51,750 nucleotides of DNA from Acrocarpospora macrocephala. Its GTDB lineage: Bacteria > Actinomycetota > Actinomycetes > Streptosporangiales > Streptosporangiaceae. Shown in pieces: positions 25,112 through 32,902 of the stretch. The stretch lies in NCBI RefSeq assembly GCF_009687865.1, contig NZ_BLAE01000083.1:1-51750 (forward strand), in the 5' to 3' direction. The position numbers and the translations under genes are program-made. Positions within the stretch are counted from its first letter, which is position 1, and the number at the start of each line of letters is the position of its first letter. The notes beneath the pieces were generated by a model that was not told the origin of the DNA, made no database searches, and saw only the letters and a program-made list of their open reading frames with translations.

Positions 25112-26647
25112 GTGCTGGACGTCAGGACCGCCATGCGTCGCTCCGCAGAGTTCCACTGGGACCGCCCCGCCATCGCCAGCGACGGCCGTCAGTTGACGTT
25201 CGGTGAGGTCTGGCGGCGCGGGACGCGGCTGGCCGGCGCGCTCCTCGCGGTCGGCCTCGAACCCGGCGACCGCGTGGCGGTCCTCGAGGACAACTGCGTC
25301 GAGGCGGCCGACTTCTACATCGGCTCCGCCGTCGCGAACCTCATCCGCGTGCCGCTCTACCGGCGCAACTCGTCGGCCGCGCACCGATACATGCTCTCGG
25401 GCACCGGGTGCAAGGCCGCCGTCGTGGCCGAGGAGTACGCCCACGAGATCAAGGACATCGCGGCCGATCTCGGCATCACGCTGATCGTCCGCGACTCAGG
25501 CTACGAGGACTGGCTCGCGTCGTTCCCCGACACCGATCCCGACCCGCGCGTCGAACTCGACGACCCCTTCATCATCCGCCACTCGGCGGGGACCACCGGC
25601 AGGGCCAAGGGCATCGCCTACACCCACCGGGCCTGGATGAACACCACCCGCGACTGGTTCTTCATGCTGCCCCCGGTCGAACCGGGGGACAGGTGCCTGC
25701 ACGTGGGCCCGATCAGCCACGGATCGGGGTACCTGTTCCTGCCCGTGTGGCTGGCGGGCGGGTGCAACGTGCTGGACCGCAGATTCCAGGCCGACGGCTT
25801 CGTCGAGCGCGTCGCGCGGGACGAGATCGGGTGGTTCTTCGCGGTCCCCACCATGATCGCCGACATCGTGGCCGCGGTCGACGGCAGAAAGCAGGACCTG
25901 CCGTCCCTCAAGGCCGTGATGATCTCCGGTGCGCCGATCAGCGTCCGCACCGCGCGGGCCGGGCACGAGGTGTTCGGGGACAGGCTGTTCCAGATGTACG
26001 GCCAGACCGAGGCCGTACCGGTCTCCTTCATGGGATCCAAAGAGTGGTTCACTGAGGTCCCCGGGTCCGAGCCGATCGTCTCGGCGGGCCGCGTGATGCC
26101 GTTCGCCGAGCTGGAGATCCGGGACCCGGACAACAACTCCCTGCCCATCGGCGAGGAGGGCGAGATCGCCATCCGCTGTGACGGACAGATGACCGGGATC
26201 TGGGGCGACCCCGAGCTGAGCGACCGCCGGCTGCGGGACGGCTGGGTGCTCACCGGCGACGTCGGCCGGCTCGACCGGAACGGCTACCTCTACGTCGTCG
26301 ACCGCGTCGACGACATGATCGTCTCCGGCGGCTTCAACATCTGGCCCGCCGAGCTGGAGCAGGCGATCCAGACGCTCCCGGACGTGCGGGAGGTCGTCGT
26401 CTTCGGCGTGCCGCACGACAAGTGGGGCGAGGCACCGATGGCCGTGGTCGTGAAGCCCGCGGACGCGGACCTGGACGAGGACACGGTCATCGAGACCTGC
26501 GCGCGCCTGCTGGGCTCCTACAAGAAGCCCCATACGGTCGTGTTCCGGGACAGTCCGCTGCCGCGTAGCCCGGTCGGCAAGATCCAGCGCAAGGTGTTGC
26601 GGGAACCGTACTGGGCCGGGGAACAGCGCCGCGTGCGCGGCGCCTGA
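25112..26647 (+). CDS. Acyl-CoA synthetase / AMP-dependent ligase
   Basis: A 511-residue ANL-superfamily enzyme that activates a carboxylic acid through an acyl-adenylate to its CoA thioester. The P-loop reads RHSAGTTGRAKGIAYTH, slightly unusual before the SGTTG core. Other motifs: MYGQTEAVPVSF, DGWVLTGDVGRLDRNGYLYVVDRVDDMIVSGGFNIWPAELE and the C-terminal catalytic lysine in SPVGKIQRKVLRE. GTG 25112 is chosen because a full AAGGAGGTGA ribosome site ends 5 nt before it; GTG 25103 and the longer frame to 25019 are less likely. It follows operator copy 1 and is probably the substrate-activating enzyme of the catabolic cluster. Confidence 0.9.
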   Translation: MLDVRTAMRRSAEFHWDRPAIASDGRQLTFGEVWRRGTRLAGALLAVGLEPGDRVAVLEDNCVEAADFYIGSAVANLIRVPLYRRNSSAAHRYMLSGTGCKAAVVAEEYAHEIKDIAADLGITLIVRDSGYEDWLASFPDTDPDPRVELDDPFIIRHSAGTTGRAKGIAYTHRAWMNTTRDWFFMLPPVEPGDRCLHVGPISHGSGYLFLPVWLAGGCNVLDRRFQADGFVERVARDEIGWFFAVPTMIADIVAAVDGRKQDLPSLKAVMISGAPISVRTARAGHEVFGDRLFQMYGQTEAVPVSFMGSKEWFTEVPGSEPIVSAGRVMPFAELEIRDPDNNSLPIGEEGEIAIRCDGQMTGIWGDPELSDRRLRDGWVLTGDVGRLDRNGYLYVVDRVDDMIVSGGFNIWPAELEQAIQTLPDVREVVVFGVPHDKWGEAPMAVVVKPADADLDEDTVIETCARLLGSYKKPHTVVFRDSPLPRSPVGKIQRKVLREPYWAGEQRRVRGA

Positions 26648-26672
26648 GGCCCGCGAGCTCCTCGATGGCGAC

Positions 26673-26692
26673 TGTCAACATACATGTTGACA
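26673..26692. promoter_or_regulatory. TetR-type operator copy 2 (TGTCAAC-N6-GTTGACA)
   Basis: TGTCAACATACATGTTGACA has 9-bp perfect arms and a 2-bp centre. It lies in the gap between the acyl-CoA ligase stop and the SDR gene, 97 bp before the chosen SDR start. Confidence 0.85.
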
Positions 26693-26789
26693 TTGGCAGA
26701 CCAAGAGGCCTATCAATAGGCCTCACATGCGCCAGGAGACGATGAAGGAGTTCGGCGATGATCATGATGTACGAGACGAGGGGCGGCCG

Positions 26790-27629
26790 GTGACCCGCCA
26801 TCTGGGCAAAGCCGTCCTTGTCACCGGGGCCGCGAGGGGGATCGGCCGTGCCGTGGCCGAGACCTTCGCCGCGGAGGGCGCCGACGTCGTCGCGTGCGAC
26901 GTCGGCGCCCCCGTCCAGGGAGCCCAGTCCACGACCGCCTGGCGGGACGACCTCGACGGGACCGCCAGTTCCGTACGCGCCCTGGGCCGGCGCTGCCTCG
27001 CCGTCCCCGTCGACGTGCGGAGCCAGGCGTCGCTGGACGAGGCGGTCGCCCGCGGTCTCGAGGAGTTCGGGCGCCTGGACGTCGTGGTCGCCAACGCCGG
27101 GATCATGCAGTCGGCGCAGTTCTGGGAGATCGCCGAGGAGACGTGGCAGGCGGTCCTCGATGTCAACCTCGGCGGGGTCTGGCGGACCGCCAAGGCGGTC
27201 GCGCCGCACATGATCGAGCGCCGCTCGGGAGTGATCCTCGCCACCGCGTCGGTCCAGGCCCGCAGCGCGCGCAAAGGGCTGGCGGCCTACACGGCGTCGA
27301 AGCACGGGCTGCTGGGCCTGATGAAGAGCCTCGCGCTGGAGCTCGGCGATCACGACGTCCGGGTCAACACCGTCCTGCCCGGCGCCGTGCACACACCGAT
27401 GATCGACAACGATGAGACGGGCCGGCTCGGCGGGGACTCGCCTCGAACCGCGTTCTTCCGGAAGATGGCGGCGCTGCGCAACCGCTCCGCTCTCCCGCCG
27501 TCCGCCGTCGCGGCGGCGATGTCGTGGCTGGCCTCGGACGAGGCCGGGCACGTCACGGGCGCGGAACTGCAGGTCGACGCGGGATCGCTGATCCTCCCGG
27601 GGCTGAACCACGCACCCGTGATCGACTGA
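26790..27629 (+). CDS. SDR family oxidoreductase, mycofactocin-type
   Basis: A 279-residue SDR with TGAARGIGRAVA cofactor motif, VVANAGIM, LATASVQA catalytic Ser and YTASK. Compared with classical SDRs it has a long insert after the second beta strand (CDVGAPVQGAQSTTAWRDDLDGTASSVRALGRR) and the segment GAVHTPMIDNDE, both hallmarks of the mycofactocin-coupled SDR subfamily, in which the NAD is bound permanently and mycofactocin takes the electrons. The start is uncertain: GTG 26790 (GAGGGG upstream) is preferred, with ATG 26742 and 26727 as alternatives. It is downstream of operator copy 2 and likely oxidises a pathway alcohol. Confidence 0.82.
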   Translation: MTRHLGKAVLVTGAARGIGRAVAETFAAEGADVVACDVGAPVQGAQSTTAWRDDLDGTASSVRALGRRCLAVPVDVRSQASLDEAVARGLEEFGRLDVVVANAGIMQSAQFWEIAEETWQAVLDVNLGGVWRTAKAVAPHMIERRSGVILATASVQARSARKGLAAYTASKHGLLGLMKSLALELGDHDVRVNTVLPGAVHTPMIDNDETGRLGGDSPRTAFFRKMAALRNRSALPPSAVAAAMSWLASDEAGHVTGAELQVDAGSLILPGLNHAPVID

Positions 27630-27705
27630 ACCGTCACGGGCGGGCCGGTCGCCCTCACCTCTCGTCGAGCTCGAGTCGCGACCGACGCTCGTCCGTGCGC
27701 GCACA

Positions 27706-27725
27706 CGTCAACGGAGTTGTTGATA
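27706..27725. promoter_or_regulatory. TetR-type operator copy 3 (CGTCAAC-N6-GTTGATA)
   Basis: CGTCAAC-GGAGTT-GTTGATA keeps the TCAAC-N6-GTTGA core of the family exactly. It lies 240 bp upstream of the importer's binding-protein gene. Confidence 0.65.
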
Positions 27726-27864
27726 ATTCAGGGCGGCATGGAATCATAGTCGGCCGCGCAGAGCCGCTGCGTCGTCCGATTGTCAAGTATTGGCCTCTAC
27801 CTGCTAGTACAGACACCGAACACCCTCACCCCAAGTTCAGAGATGCGTTATCAGGACGCGAATC

Positions 27865-27884
27865 TGTAAACAGAGGCGTTGACA
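27865..27884. promoter_or_regulatory. TetR-type operator copy 4 (TGTAAAC-N6-GTTGACA)
   Basis: TGTAAAC-AGAGGC-GTTGACA matches 13 of 14 arm positions of the consensus. It lies 81 bp before the ATG of the binding-protein gene, close to the expected promoter. Confidence 0.7.
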
Positions 27885-27964
27885 ACCCTGCGGCCGGTAA
27901 TTATCGTTCCGGGTCACATGTCCGGATCACATTGGTTTCCGGCCTTGAGACATCGGAGAGCGAC

Positions 27965-29119
27965 ATGGTCGTCTTGCGGCTTCGCCATGCCCGGATAGTG
28001 GCCGCCACCGCGGTGATGCTCGCGATGGCAGCGTGCGGCGGTGACGGCGGGACATCGTCGAACACCCCCGGCGCGCCCTCGGCGAGCACCCTGAAGCTGG
28101 GCGTCTGCGTGCCCAACGGTCCTGGCCTCGCGGGTGTCGGGGAAGGTATAGAGAAGGGCGCCGACCTGGGCGCCCAGAAGGTCTCCGCCGACGGCGGGCC
28201 GGCCGTCGAGATCGTTCCGATCGACACCGGTCAGCTGAATACCGACCTCGCCATGGAGAACGCGCAGAAGGCGGTCGAGCAGAACGGCGTGCAGGTCGTC
28301 CTGTGCTCCGGCTCCAACGTCGTCTCGGCGATCGTTCCCTATCTCGAACGCCGGGGAGTGGCCAGCCTGCTGATCTCCAGCAGCGCCACGCCGTACACCA
28401 ACGGCGCCAAGCTCGCCCAGCAGATGCAGGCGCTGCCCGCGACCGAGGCGTCGGCGATGTGGGACTTCCTCGCCTCCGGAGGGCCCGCCGCCCGCCGCGT
28501 CGGGGTGCTGTACGTCGACTACGAGTTCGGCCAGTCGATGGCCACGGCGGCGCAGGACGCGGCACGGAAAGCCGGCCAGGAGGTCGTCGCGGTCGAGTCC
28601 TACCCGCAGGGCAGCACTGACGTGCGGTCTCAGCTGGCGAAGGTCCTCGCCGCGAACCCGGACGCCATCTTCCTGGCCTCCACCTCCGGAGACGATGCCG
28701 GTCTCGCCGTGCGCCAGGGGCGCGAGCTCGGCTACTCCGGTGTCTTCCTGAGCAACTCCGGCGCGAAGACAGCGGCCCTGTCGTCCCTCCCGACCGCGCG
28801 GGACGGCGTCTACGTGTCGGGCAACGATGTGCCCGCGGCCACGCCCGGGCCGCTGTCAGACCTCGTGGCGAGGACGACCATCCACGCCCTGCTGACCTAT
28901 GACTCCGTCGTCGAGGCGGGCACCGCCGCGAGGGCGGTCGGCGGGTCGATCACTGGCCGGGCTCTGATCGACGAGATCCGCCGCGCCGGCGGCAGCGCGC
29001 CGACCGCCGGAAAGTACACCTTCCGGCCCGACGGCAGCACGGACATGGCATTCGGAGTGTTCCGCGTGTCTGCGAGCGGCTTCGAGCAGGTGCACACCTA
29101 CACGCCGTTGGCCGGCTGA
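27965..29119 (+). CDS. Branched-chain-type ABC transporter substrate-binding lipoprotein (LivK-like)
   Basis: A 384-residue periplasmic-binding-fold protein (PF13458 type). The leader RHARIVAATAVMLAMAAC ends in a lipobox with Cys24. The mature chain has LGVCVPNGPGLAGVGEGIEKGADLGAQKV, VVLCSGSNVVSAIVPYLERRGV, VGVLYVDYEFGQSMATAAQDAARKAGQEVV and a DGVYVSGNDVPAATPG segment. ATG 27965 has GGAGAG upstream; the longer frame from 27524 lies in the promoter region. In catabolic clusters such Liv-type receptors often bind aromatic or alicyclic acids rather than amino acids. First gene of a five-gene importer operon behind operators 3 and 4. Confidence 0.9.
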   Translation: MVVLRLRHARIVAATAVMLAMAACGGDGGTSSNTPGAPSASTLKLGVCVPNGPGLAGVGEGIEKGADLGAQKVSADGGPAVEIVPIDTGQLNTDLAMENAQKAVEQNGVQVVLCSGSNVVSAIVPYLERRGVASLLISSSATPYTNGAKLAQQMQALPATEASAMWDFLASGGPAARRVGVLYVDYEFGQSMATAAQDAARKAGQEVVAVESYPQGSTDVRSQLAKVLAANPDAIFLASTSGDDAGLAVRQGRELGYSGVFLSNSGAKTAALSSLPTARDGVYVSGNDVPAATPGPLSDLVARTTIHALLTYDSVVEAGTAARAVGGSITGRALIDEIRRAGGSAPTAGKYTFRPDGSTDMAFGVFRVSASGFEQVHTYTPLAG

Positions 29120-29130
29120 GAGAGACTGTC

Positions 29131-30012
29131 ATGACCGCTGTGCTGTCTCACGGGCTCTCGTCCGGTGCTCTCGCCGCGCTGTTCACGGTCGGGATCGCGC
29201 TGGCCTGGCGGGTCGTCGGCCTCATCGACTTCCATCTGCCGGCCGTCTTCGTCGTGGCCGGCTATGGGTCGGTGTCGTTCCAGGACCTCGGGCTGCCGCT
29301 GCTGCCCTCAGCCGTGCTGGGGGTCGGCGTGGCCGCGGGTTACGCCGCGCTGCTGTTCCTGCTGGTGCACCGGCCGCTGTTGCGCCGCGGAGCGAATCCG
29401 GACGTCGTACTCATCGCGACGCTCGGACTGCTCGCGATGGCACAGGCGACGCTGGGATGGGTCTACGGGCCCGTCCGCCGCTATCCCTTCTCCGGGGTGC
29501 AGGCCACGGTGGAGATCGTCGGCTTCCGTTTCAGCGCGGCCGATCTGGCCGCCATCGGACTGGCGATTCTCCTGATCCCGGCGCTGCTCACGTTCTTGCG
29601 GCGGACCTCGCTCGGCCTCTCCCTCGAGGCGCTCTCCGAGAACCGGCAACTCGCTCTGGTGACCGGAGTGAACGAACCCGCGGCACAAGTACTGACCTAC
29701 GCCCTGGTGGCGGTCTTCGCGGGCGCGGCCGGAGTCGTGTCCGGTGTCGTCGCGGGCGTCGATCCGGCTATCGGCGTCGGGCCGTTCCTCGTGGCCTTCG
29801 GCGCGGTGCTGGTCGGTGGCCACCAGTCGCTGGTGCGCCCGGTCGTGGCCGCCGTGCTGCTCCAGATCGTCGTCGCGTTGATCAGCTGGCAACTGCCCGC
29901 CCAATGGGATCGGACGGTGCTGTTCACCGCGATCGTCGCCACGTTCCTCACCCGTCGCATCGTGGTGCGCCAGGTCCAGCGCCGGCGGGTCACGCAACTG
30001 GCGGCGTCATGA
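29131..30012 (+). CDS. Branched-chain-type ABC transporter permease (LivH-like)
   Basis: A 293-residue polytopic permease of the BPD_transp_2 family. It starts LSHGLSSGALAALFTVGIALAWRVVGLIDFHLPAVFVVAGYGS, equivalent to the LivH N-terminus, though the usual NFAHG-type motif is altered to LIDFHLPAV. About eight TM segments follow, with YALVAVFAGAAGVVSGVVAGVDPAIGV and VGGHQSLVRPVVAAVLL near the end. It lies 11 bp after the receptor gene and overlaps the LivM-like gene by 4 bp. Confidence 0.9.
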   Translation: MTAVLSHGLSSGALAALFTVGIALAWRVVGLIDFHLPAVFVVAGYGSVSFQDLGLPLLPSAVLGVGVAAGYAALLFLLVHRPLLRRGANPDVVLIATLGLLAMAQATLGWVYGPVRRYPFSGVQATVEIVGFRFSAADLAAIGLAILLIPALLTFLRRTSLGLSLEALSENRQLALVTGVNEPAAQVLTYALVAVFAGAAGVVSGVVAGVDPAIGVGPFLVAFGAVLVGGHQSLVRPVVAAVLLQIVVALISWQLPAQWDRTVLFTAIVATFLTRRIVVRQVQRRRVTQLAAS

Positions 30013-30944
30013 CCTACCTGCTGGCGGTCCTGCTCACGATCTGCATCTGGACGGTCGTCGCGCAGGGACTGGTGCTCGTCTTCGGGCACGGCGGCGTGTT
30101 CTCGGTGGCCCAGATCGCGTGCATGGGCGTCGGCGGATACACCGCGGCGCTGATCGCGTCCGGCTACGAGAGCCCAGGGCTCGGGTTCCTCCTGGCGCCG
30201 GTCGTCGCCGCGGCGGTCGGGGCGGTGATCGGGCTCGCCGCTGTCGCGGGCGCGGGCGAGAGCGCCCTGCTCGTCACCTTCGCGGCGCAGTTCGTGTTCG
30301 AGGATGTGGTGACCAACCTCCGGGGGCTCACGGGAGGCGCCAACGGCATCTCCGCGATACCCCCGCTCACCGTCAGCGGCGTGGCGCTGCTCGACCCGCC
30401 CGAACTGCTCGCTCTGACGGTTCCGGTCCTGGCTGTGGTCGCGCTCGGGCTGTGGGCACTGACGTCGAGCCCGTGGGGACGCCGGCTCCGGGCCCTGCGG
30501 GACAACCGCCATGCCGCGCCGGCCTACGGCGTCCCGCGGACGGCGCCGCTCGTCCAGGCGTTCGCCGTCTCGGCCGGCGTCGCGGGGATCGGCGGCGCGC
30601 TCTATGTCGCCACCGCCGGATTCGTGTCGCCCCACTCCTTCGGCCTCGACCAGCTGGTGATGGTGCTCACCATCGTCGTGCTCGGTGGCCAGACGCGGCT
30701 CGCCGGTGCCGCCGTCGGCGCGGCCATCGTCGTCCTCCTGCAGCGGCTCCCCGCGTACGTGTCGTTCGGCGGGTCCGTGGACCAGCATCTGCCCCAGTTC
30801 CTCTTCGGTCTGCTCCTGGTGCTCGCGATGCTCCTGCTGCCCAACGGCCTGCTCCGGGAGAGACCGTCGGTACGGATCGAGCCCCGCGGTGACCGGACCT
30901 CGCAGTTCACGACCTGGTTGAGCACCTTGAGGAGAACACCATGA
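30009..30944 (+). CDS. Branched-chain-type ABC transporter permease (LivM-like)
   Basis: A 311-residue permease with the LivM features VFGHGGVFSVAQIACMGVGGYTAALIA near the start, WGRRLRALRDNRHAAPAYGV (cytoplasmic loop) and GTALYVATAGFVSPHSF-like region (here GGALYVATAGFVSPHSF). It is coupled by an ATGA overlap on both sides, to LivH-like and LivG-like genes. The C-terminal tail after the last TM helix is hydrophilic and about 35 residues long. Confidence 0.9.
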   Translation: MTYLLAVLLTICIWTVVAQGLVLVFGHGGVFSVAQIACMGVGGYTAALIASGYESPGLGFLLAPVVAAAVGAVIGLAAVAGAGESALLVTFAAQFVFEDVVTNLRGLTGGANGISAIPPLTVSGVALLDPPELLALTVPVLAVVALGLWALTSSPWGRRLRALRDNRHAAPAYGVPRTAPLVQAFAVSAGVAGIGGALYVATAGFVSPHSFGLDQLVMVLTIVVLGGQTRLAGAAVGAAIVVLLQRLPAYVSFGGSVDQHLPQFLFGLLLVLAMLLLPNGLLRERPSVRIEPRGDRTSQFTTWLSTLRRTP

Positions 30945-31702
30945 CCACTGGGGGCACGCTCGACGTGCTGGACGTCTCGAAGAGCTTCGGCGGGGTCCAG
31001 GCGCTCGACGGCTGCACGTTCTCGATGCGAGGCGGTGGCGTGACGGGGCTGATCGGCCCGAACGGCGCCGGGAAGAGCACCGTCGTCAATGTCGTGACCG
31101 GGTTCGTCCAGGCGGACCGCGGCACGGTGCGGCTGGGCGGGCACGGCCTCCATTCCCTCTCTCCGCTGGAGATCGCCCGGATCGGAGTCGGGCGAACCTT
31201 CCAGGACCTGCGGCTCTTCGACGGGATGACCGTCCTGGAGAACCTGCTCGTTGCCCGGGAGGCGAGCGCCCCCGTCGCGCGACGCGGCAGACGGCGATCG
31301 GCGCGGGGGCCGGGTCTCGACGCCGCCACGGCGGTGCTCGATCGGCTCGGCCTCAGCGACGGCGCCGATCGGTGGGTCCGAGAGCTCTCGTACGCGGAGC
31401 GCAAGCTCGTCTCGCTGGGGCGGGTCCTGATGACCGAACCGCGCGTCGTGTTCCTCGATGAGCCGAGCTCAGGAGTCGACCTTAACGCCCTTGATCACTT
31501 CGGCAACGAGATCCGGACCCTGCGCGAGCGGGGCGCGATGGTCGGGGTGATCGAACACAATGTGGAGGTAATCCGGATGTGGTGTGACGACGTCGTATTC
31601 ATGACACGCGGCCAGGTGCTCCGGCAGGGCAGCCCCGGCGAGGTCTTCGCGGACCCCACGGTGCTGTCGGAGTACGTCGGCGGAGGTGCGGCGCATGCCT
31701 GA
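30941..31702 (+). CDS. Branched-chain-type ABC transporter ATP-binding protein (LivG-like)
   Basis: A 253-residue ATPase: Walker A GPNGAGKST at about 36-44, GRTFQDLRLFDGMTVLENLLVAR after it, signature LSYAERK in place of the canonical LSGGQ (a variant seen in LivG relatives), Walker B RVVFLDEPSSGVDL and His switch VIEHNVEV. It overlaps LivM-like by 4 bp and LivF-like by 8 bp. It works with LivF-like protein as the heterodimeric ATPase of the importer. Confidence 0.9.
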   Translation: MTTGGTLDVLDVSKSFGGVQALDGCTFSMRGGGVTGLIGPNGAGKSTVVNVVTGFVQADRGTVRLGGHGLHSLSPLEIARIGVGRTFQDLRLFDGMTVLENLLVAREASAPVARRGRRRSARGPGLDAATAVLDRLGLSDGADRWVRELSYAERKLVSLGRVLMTEPRVVFLDEPSSGVDLNALDHFGNEIRTLRERGAMVGVIEHNVEVIRMWCDDVVFMTRGQVLRQGSPGEVFADPTVLSEYVGGGAAHA

Positions 31703-32399
31703 CGCGCTCGTCGTGAGGGGGGTGACCGCTGGATACGGCTCCTCCCGCGTCCTCCGCGATGTCGATCTCACCGTCCGGAGTGGTGCGATCACCTGTCTGC
31801 TCGGCGCGAACGGCGCCGGCAAGACGACGCTCGTGCGGGTGGTGTCCGGTTTGATCACCCCGGTCGCCGGAGGTGTCACCGTCGACGGGGCAGCGCTGCT
31901 CGGCACGCCGCCGTGGCATCGGGTCCGGGCCGGGCTCGGCACCTCACTGCAGGAGAACATCGTCTTCCCGGGTGTCTCCGTCCGGCAGAACCTCCTGCTC
32001 GCGGGCCGCGGCCTGCGGCGCAGGGCAAGGAATGAGCGGGCCGCGGAGCTGCTCGACCTGTTCCCGGCGCTGGCCGGCCGGGTCGACGTGCGAGCGGGCG
32101 CGCTCAGCGGCGGCGAGCAACGGATGCTCAGCGTGGCGATGGCGCTGACGCCCCGCCCCACCGTCCTGATGCTCGACGAGCCGTCGATCGGGTTGTCACC
32201 CGTCATGGTGGAAACCATCTTCGATCGCCTCCGGCACGTCCGCGACGCGACGGGCACCTCGATCCTGCTGGCGGAGCAGAACGCCATGGCCGCCCTCGCG
32301 ATCAGCGAGGAGGCCTACGTCCTGCGGTCCGGATCCGTCGTGGCCCACCGCCCGGCCGCGGAGCTACGAACGAGCGAGCAGGTCATGGCGCTGCTGTGA
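31695..32399 (+). CDS. Branched-chain-type ABC transporter ATP-binding protein (LivF-like)
   Basis: A 234-residue ATPase with Walker A GANGAGKTT, LQENIVFPGVSVRQNLLLAGRGL, signature LSGGEQRML, Walker B VLMLDEPSIGLSP and LLAEQN. ATG 31695 lies 8 bp inside the LivG-like gene; GTG 31686 in the same frame is the alternative. It is the last gene of the importer operon, with its stop almost touching the convergent DoxX-like gene stop. Confidence 0.9.
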   Translation: MPDALVVRGVTAGYGSSRVLRDVDLTVRSGAITCLLGANGAGKTTLVRVVSGLITPVAGGVTVDGAALLGTPPWHRVRAGLGTSLQENIVFPGVSVRQNLLLAGRGLRRRARNERAAELLDLFPALAGRVDVRAGALSGGEQRMLSVAMALTPRPTVLMLDEPSIGLSPVMVETIFDRLRHVRDATGTSILLAEQNAMAALAISEEAYVLRSGSVVAHRPAAELRTSEQVMALL

Positions 32400-32400
32400 A

Positions 32401-32748
32401 TCACGCGGTGAGCGTGCTGAGCGTCAGCGCCGCGATGCTCAGCACGAGCATTCCGCCGGACGAGGTGAGGCTCCAGTCGCCGACCCGCAGGTGGGACGCG
32501 ACAGCGCCGACGAAGTAGAGCACCACGCCGATCGCGGCGGCGATCCCGAGGGCGGGCACAGCGAAGCCGACCACCAGTCCCCCCGCCCCCACCAGCTCGA
32601 TCACTGCGAGGTACGGCACCAGGTTCTCCGGTACCCCGACCGTGCGCATTACTTGCATCTGCAGGTTCAGCCGGAGCAGCTTGCCTCCGGCGGAGGCGAT
32701 GAGCGCGAGGATCAGCACGGCCGACACGATGACGCTGGCGATGGCCAC
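32401..32748 (-). CDS. DoxX-like small membrane protein
   Basis: A 115-residue protein with four TM helices in the DoxX/DoxD pattern: VAIASVIVSAVLILALIASAGGKLLRLN, LVPYLAVIELVGAGGLVVGF, LGIAAAIGVVLYFVGAVASHLRVGDW and GMLVLSIAALTLSTL. The start GTG 32748 has AATGGAG about 6 nt upstream; the frame upstream of it is not protein-like. It is last in the leftward catabolic operon and its stop is one base from the convergent LivF-like stop. Possible role in redox or quinone chemistry; no function proven for this subfamily. Confidence 0.75.
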   Translation of the reverse strand: MAIASVIVSAVLILALIASAGGKLLRLNLQMQVMRTVGVPENLVPYLAVIELVGAGGLVVGFAVPALGIAAAIGVVLYFVGAVASHLRVGDWSLTSSGGMLVLSIAALTLSTLTA

Positions 32749-32902
32749 GTGTACTCCATTCTCATTCGGAAACTGATGGGACCTGTTCAGCGGAACGTCG
32801 AGTTCAGCGGTTTCCCGACGAGCACACGGCCGTAGTGCTCGTCGGTCGAATTGGGCCTCGTGTCCGCTGGGCGTACAGGAATGGCTTACTACGAAGCACC
32901 GA

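Larger units (their letters stand above)
27630..27964. other. Regulatory intergenic region before the Liv-type importer
   Basis: This 335-bp gap holds two operator copies (27706-27725 and 27865-27884) and the promoter of the five-gene importer operon. It is clearly lower in G+C than its surroundings. I see no gene in it. Confidence 0.6.

Noticed and set aside
32749-32902. Short leftward frame between the DoxX-like and flavoprotein genes, ending GRVLVGKPLNSTFR
   Set aside because: It looks coding-like over about 30 codons but has no start or family; perhaps a remnant. Too little evidence to annotate.
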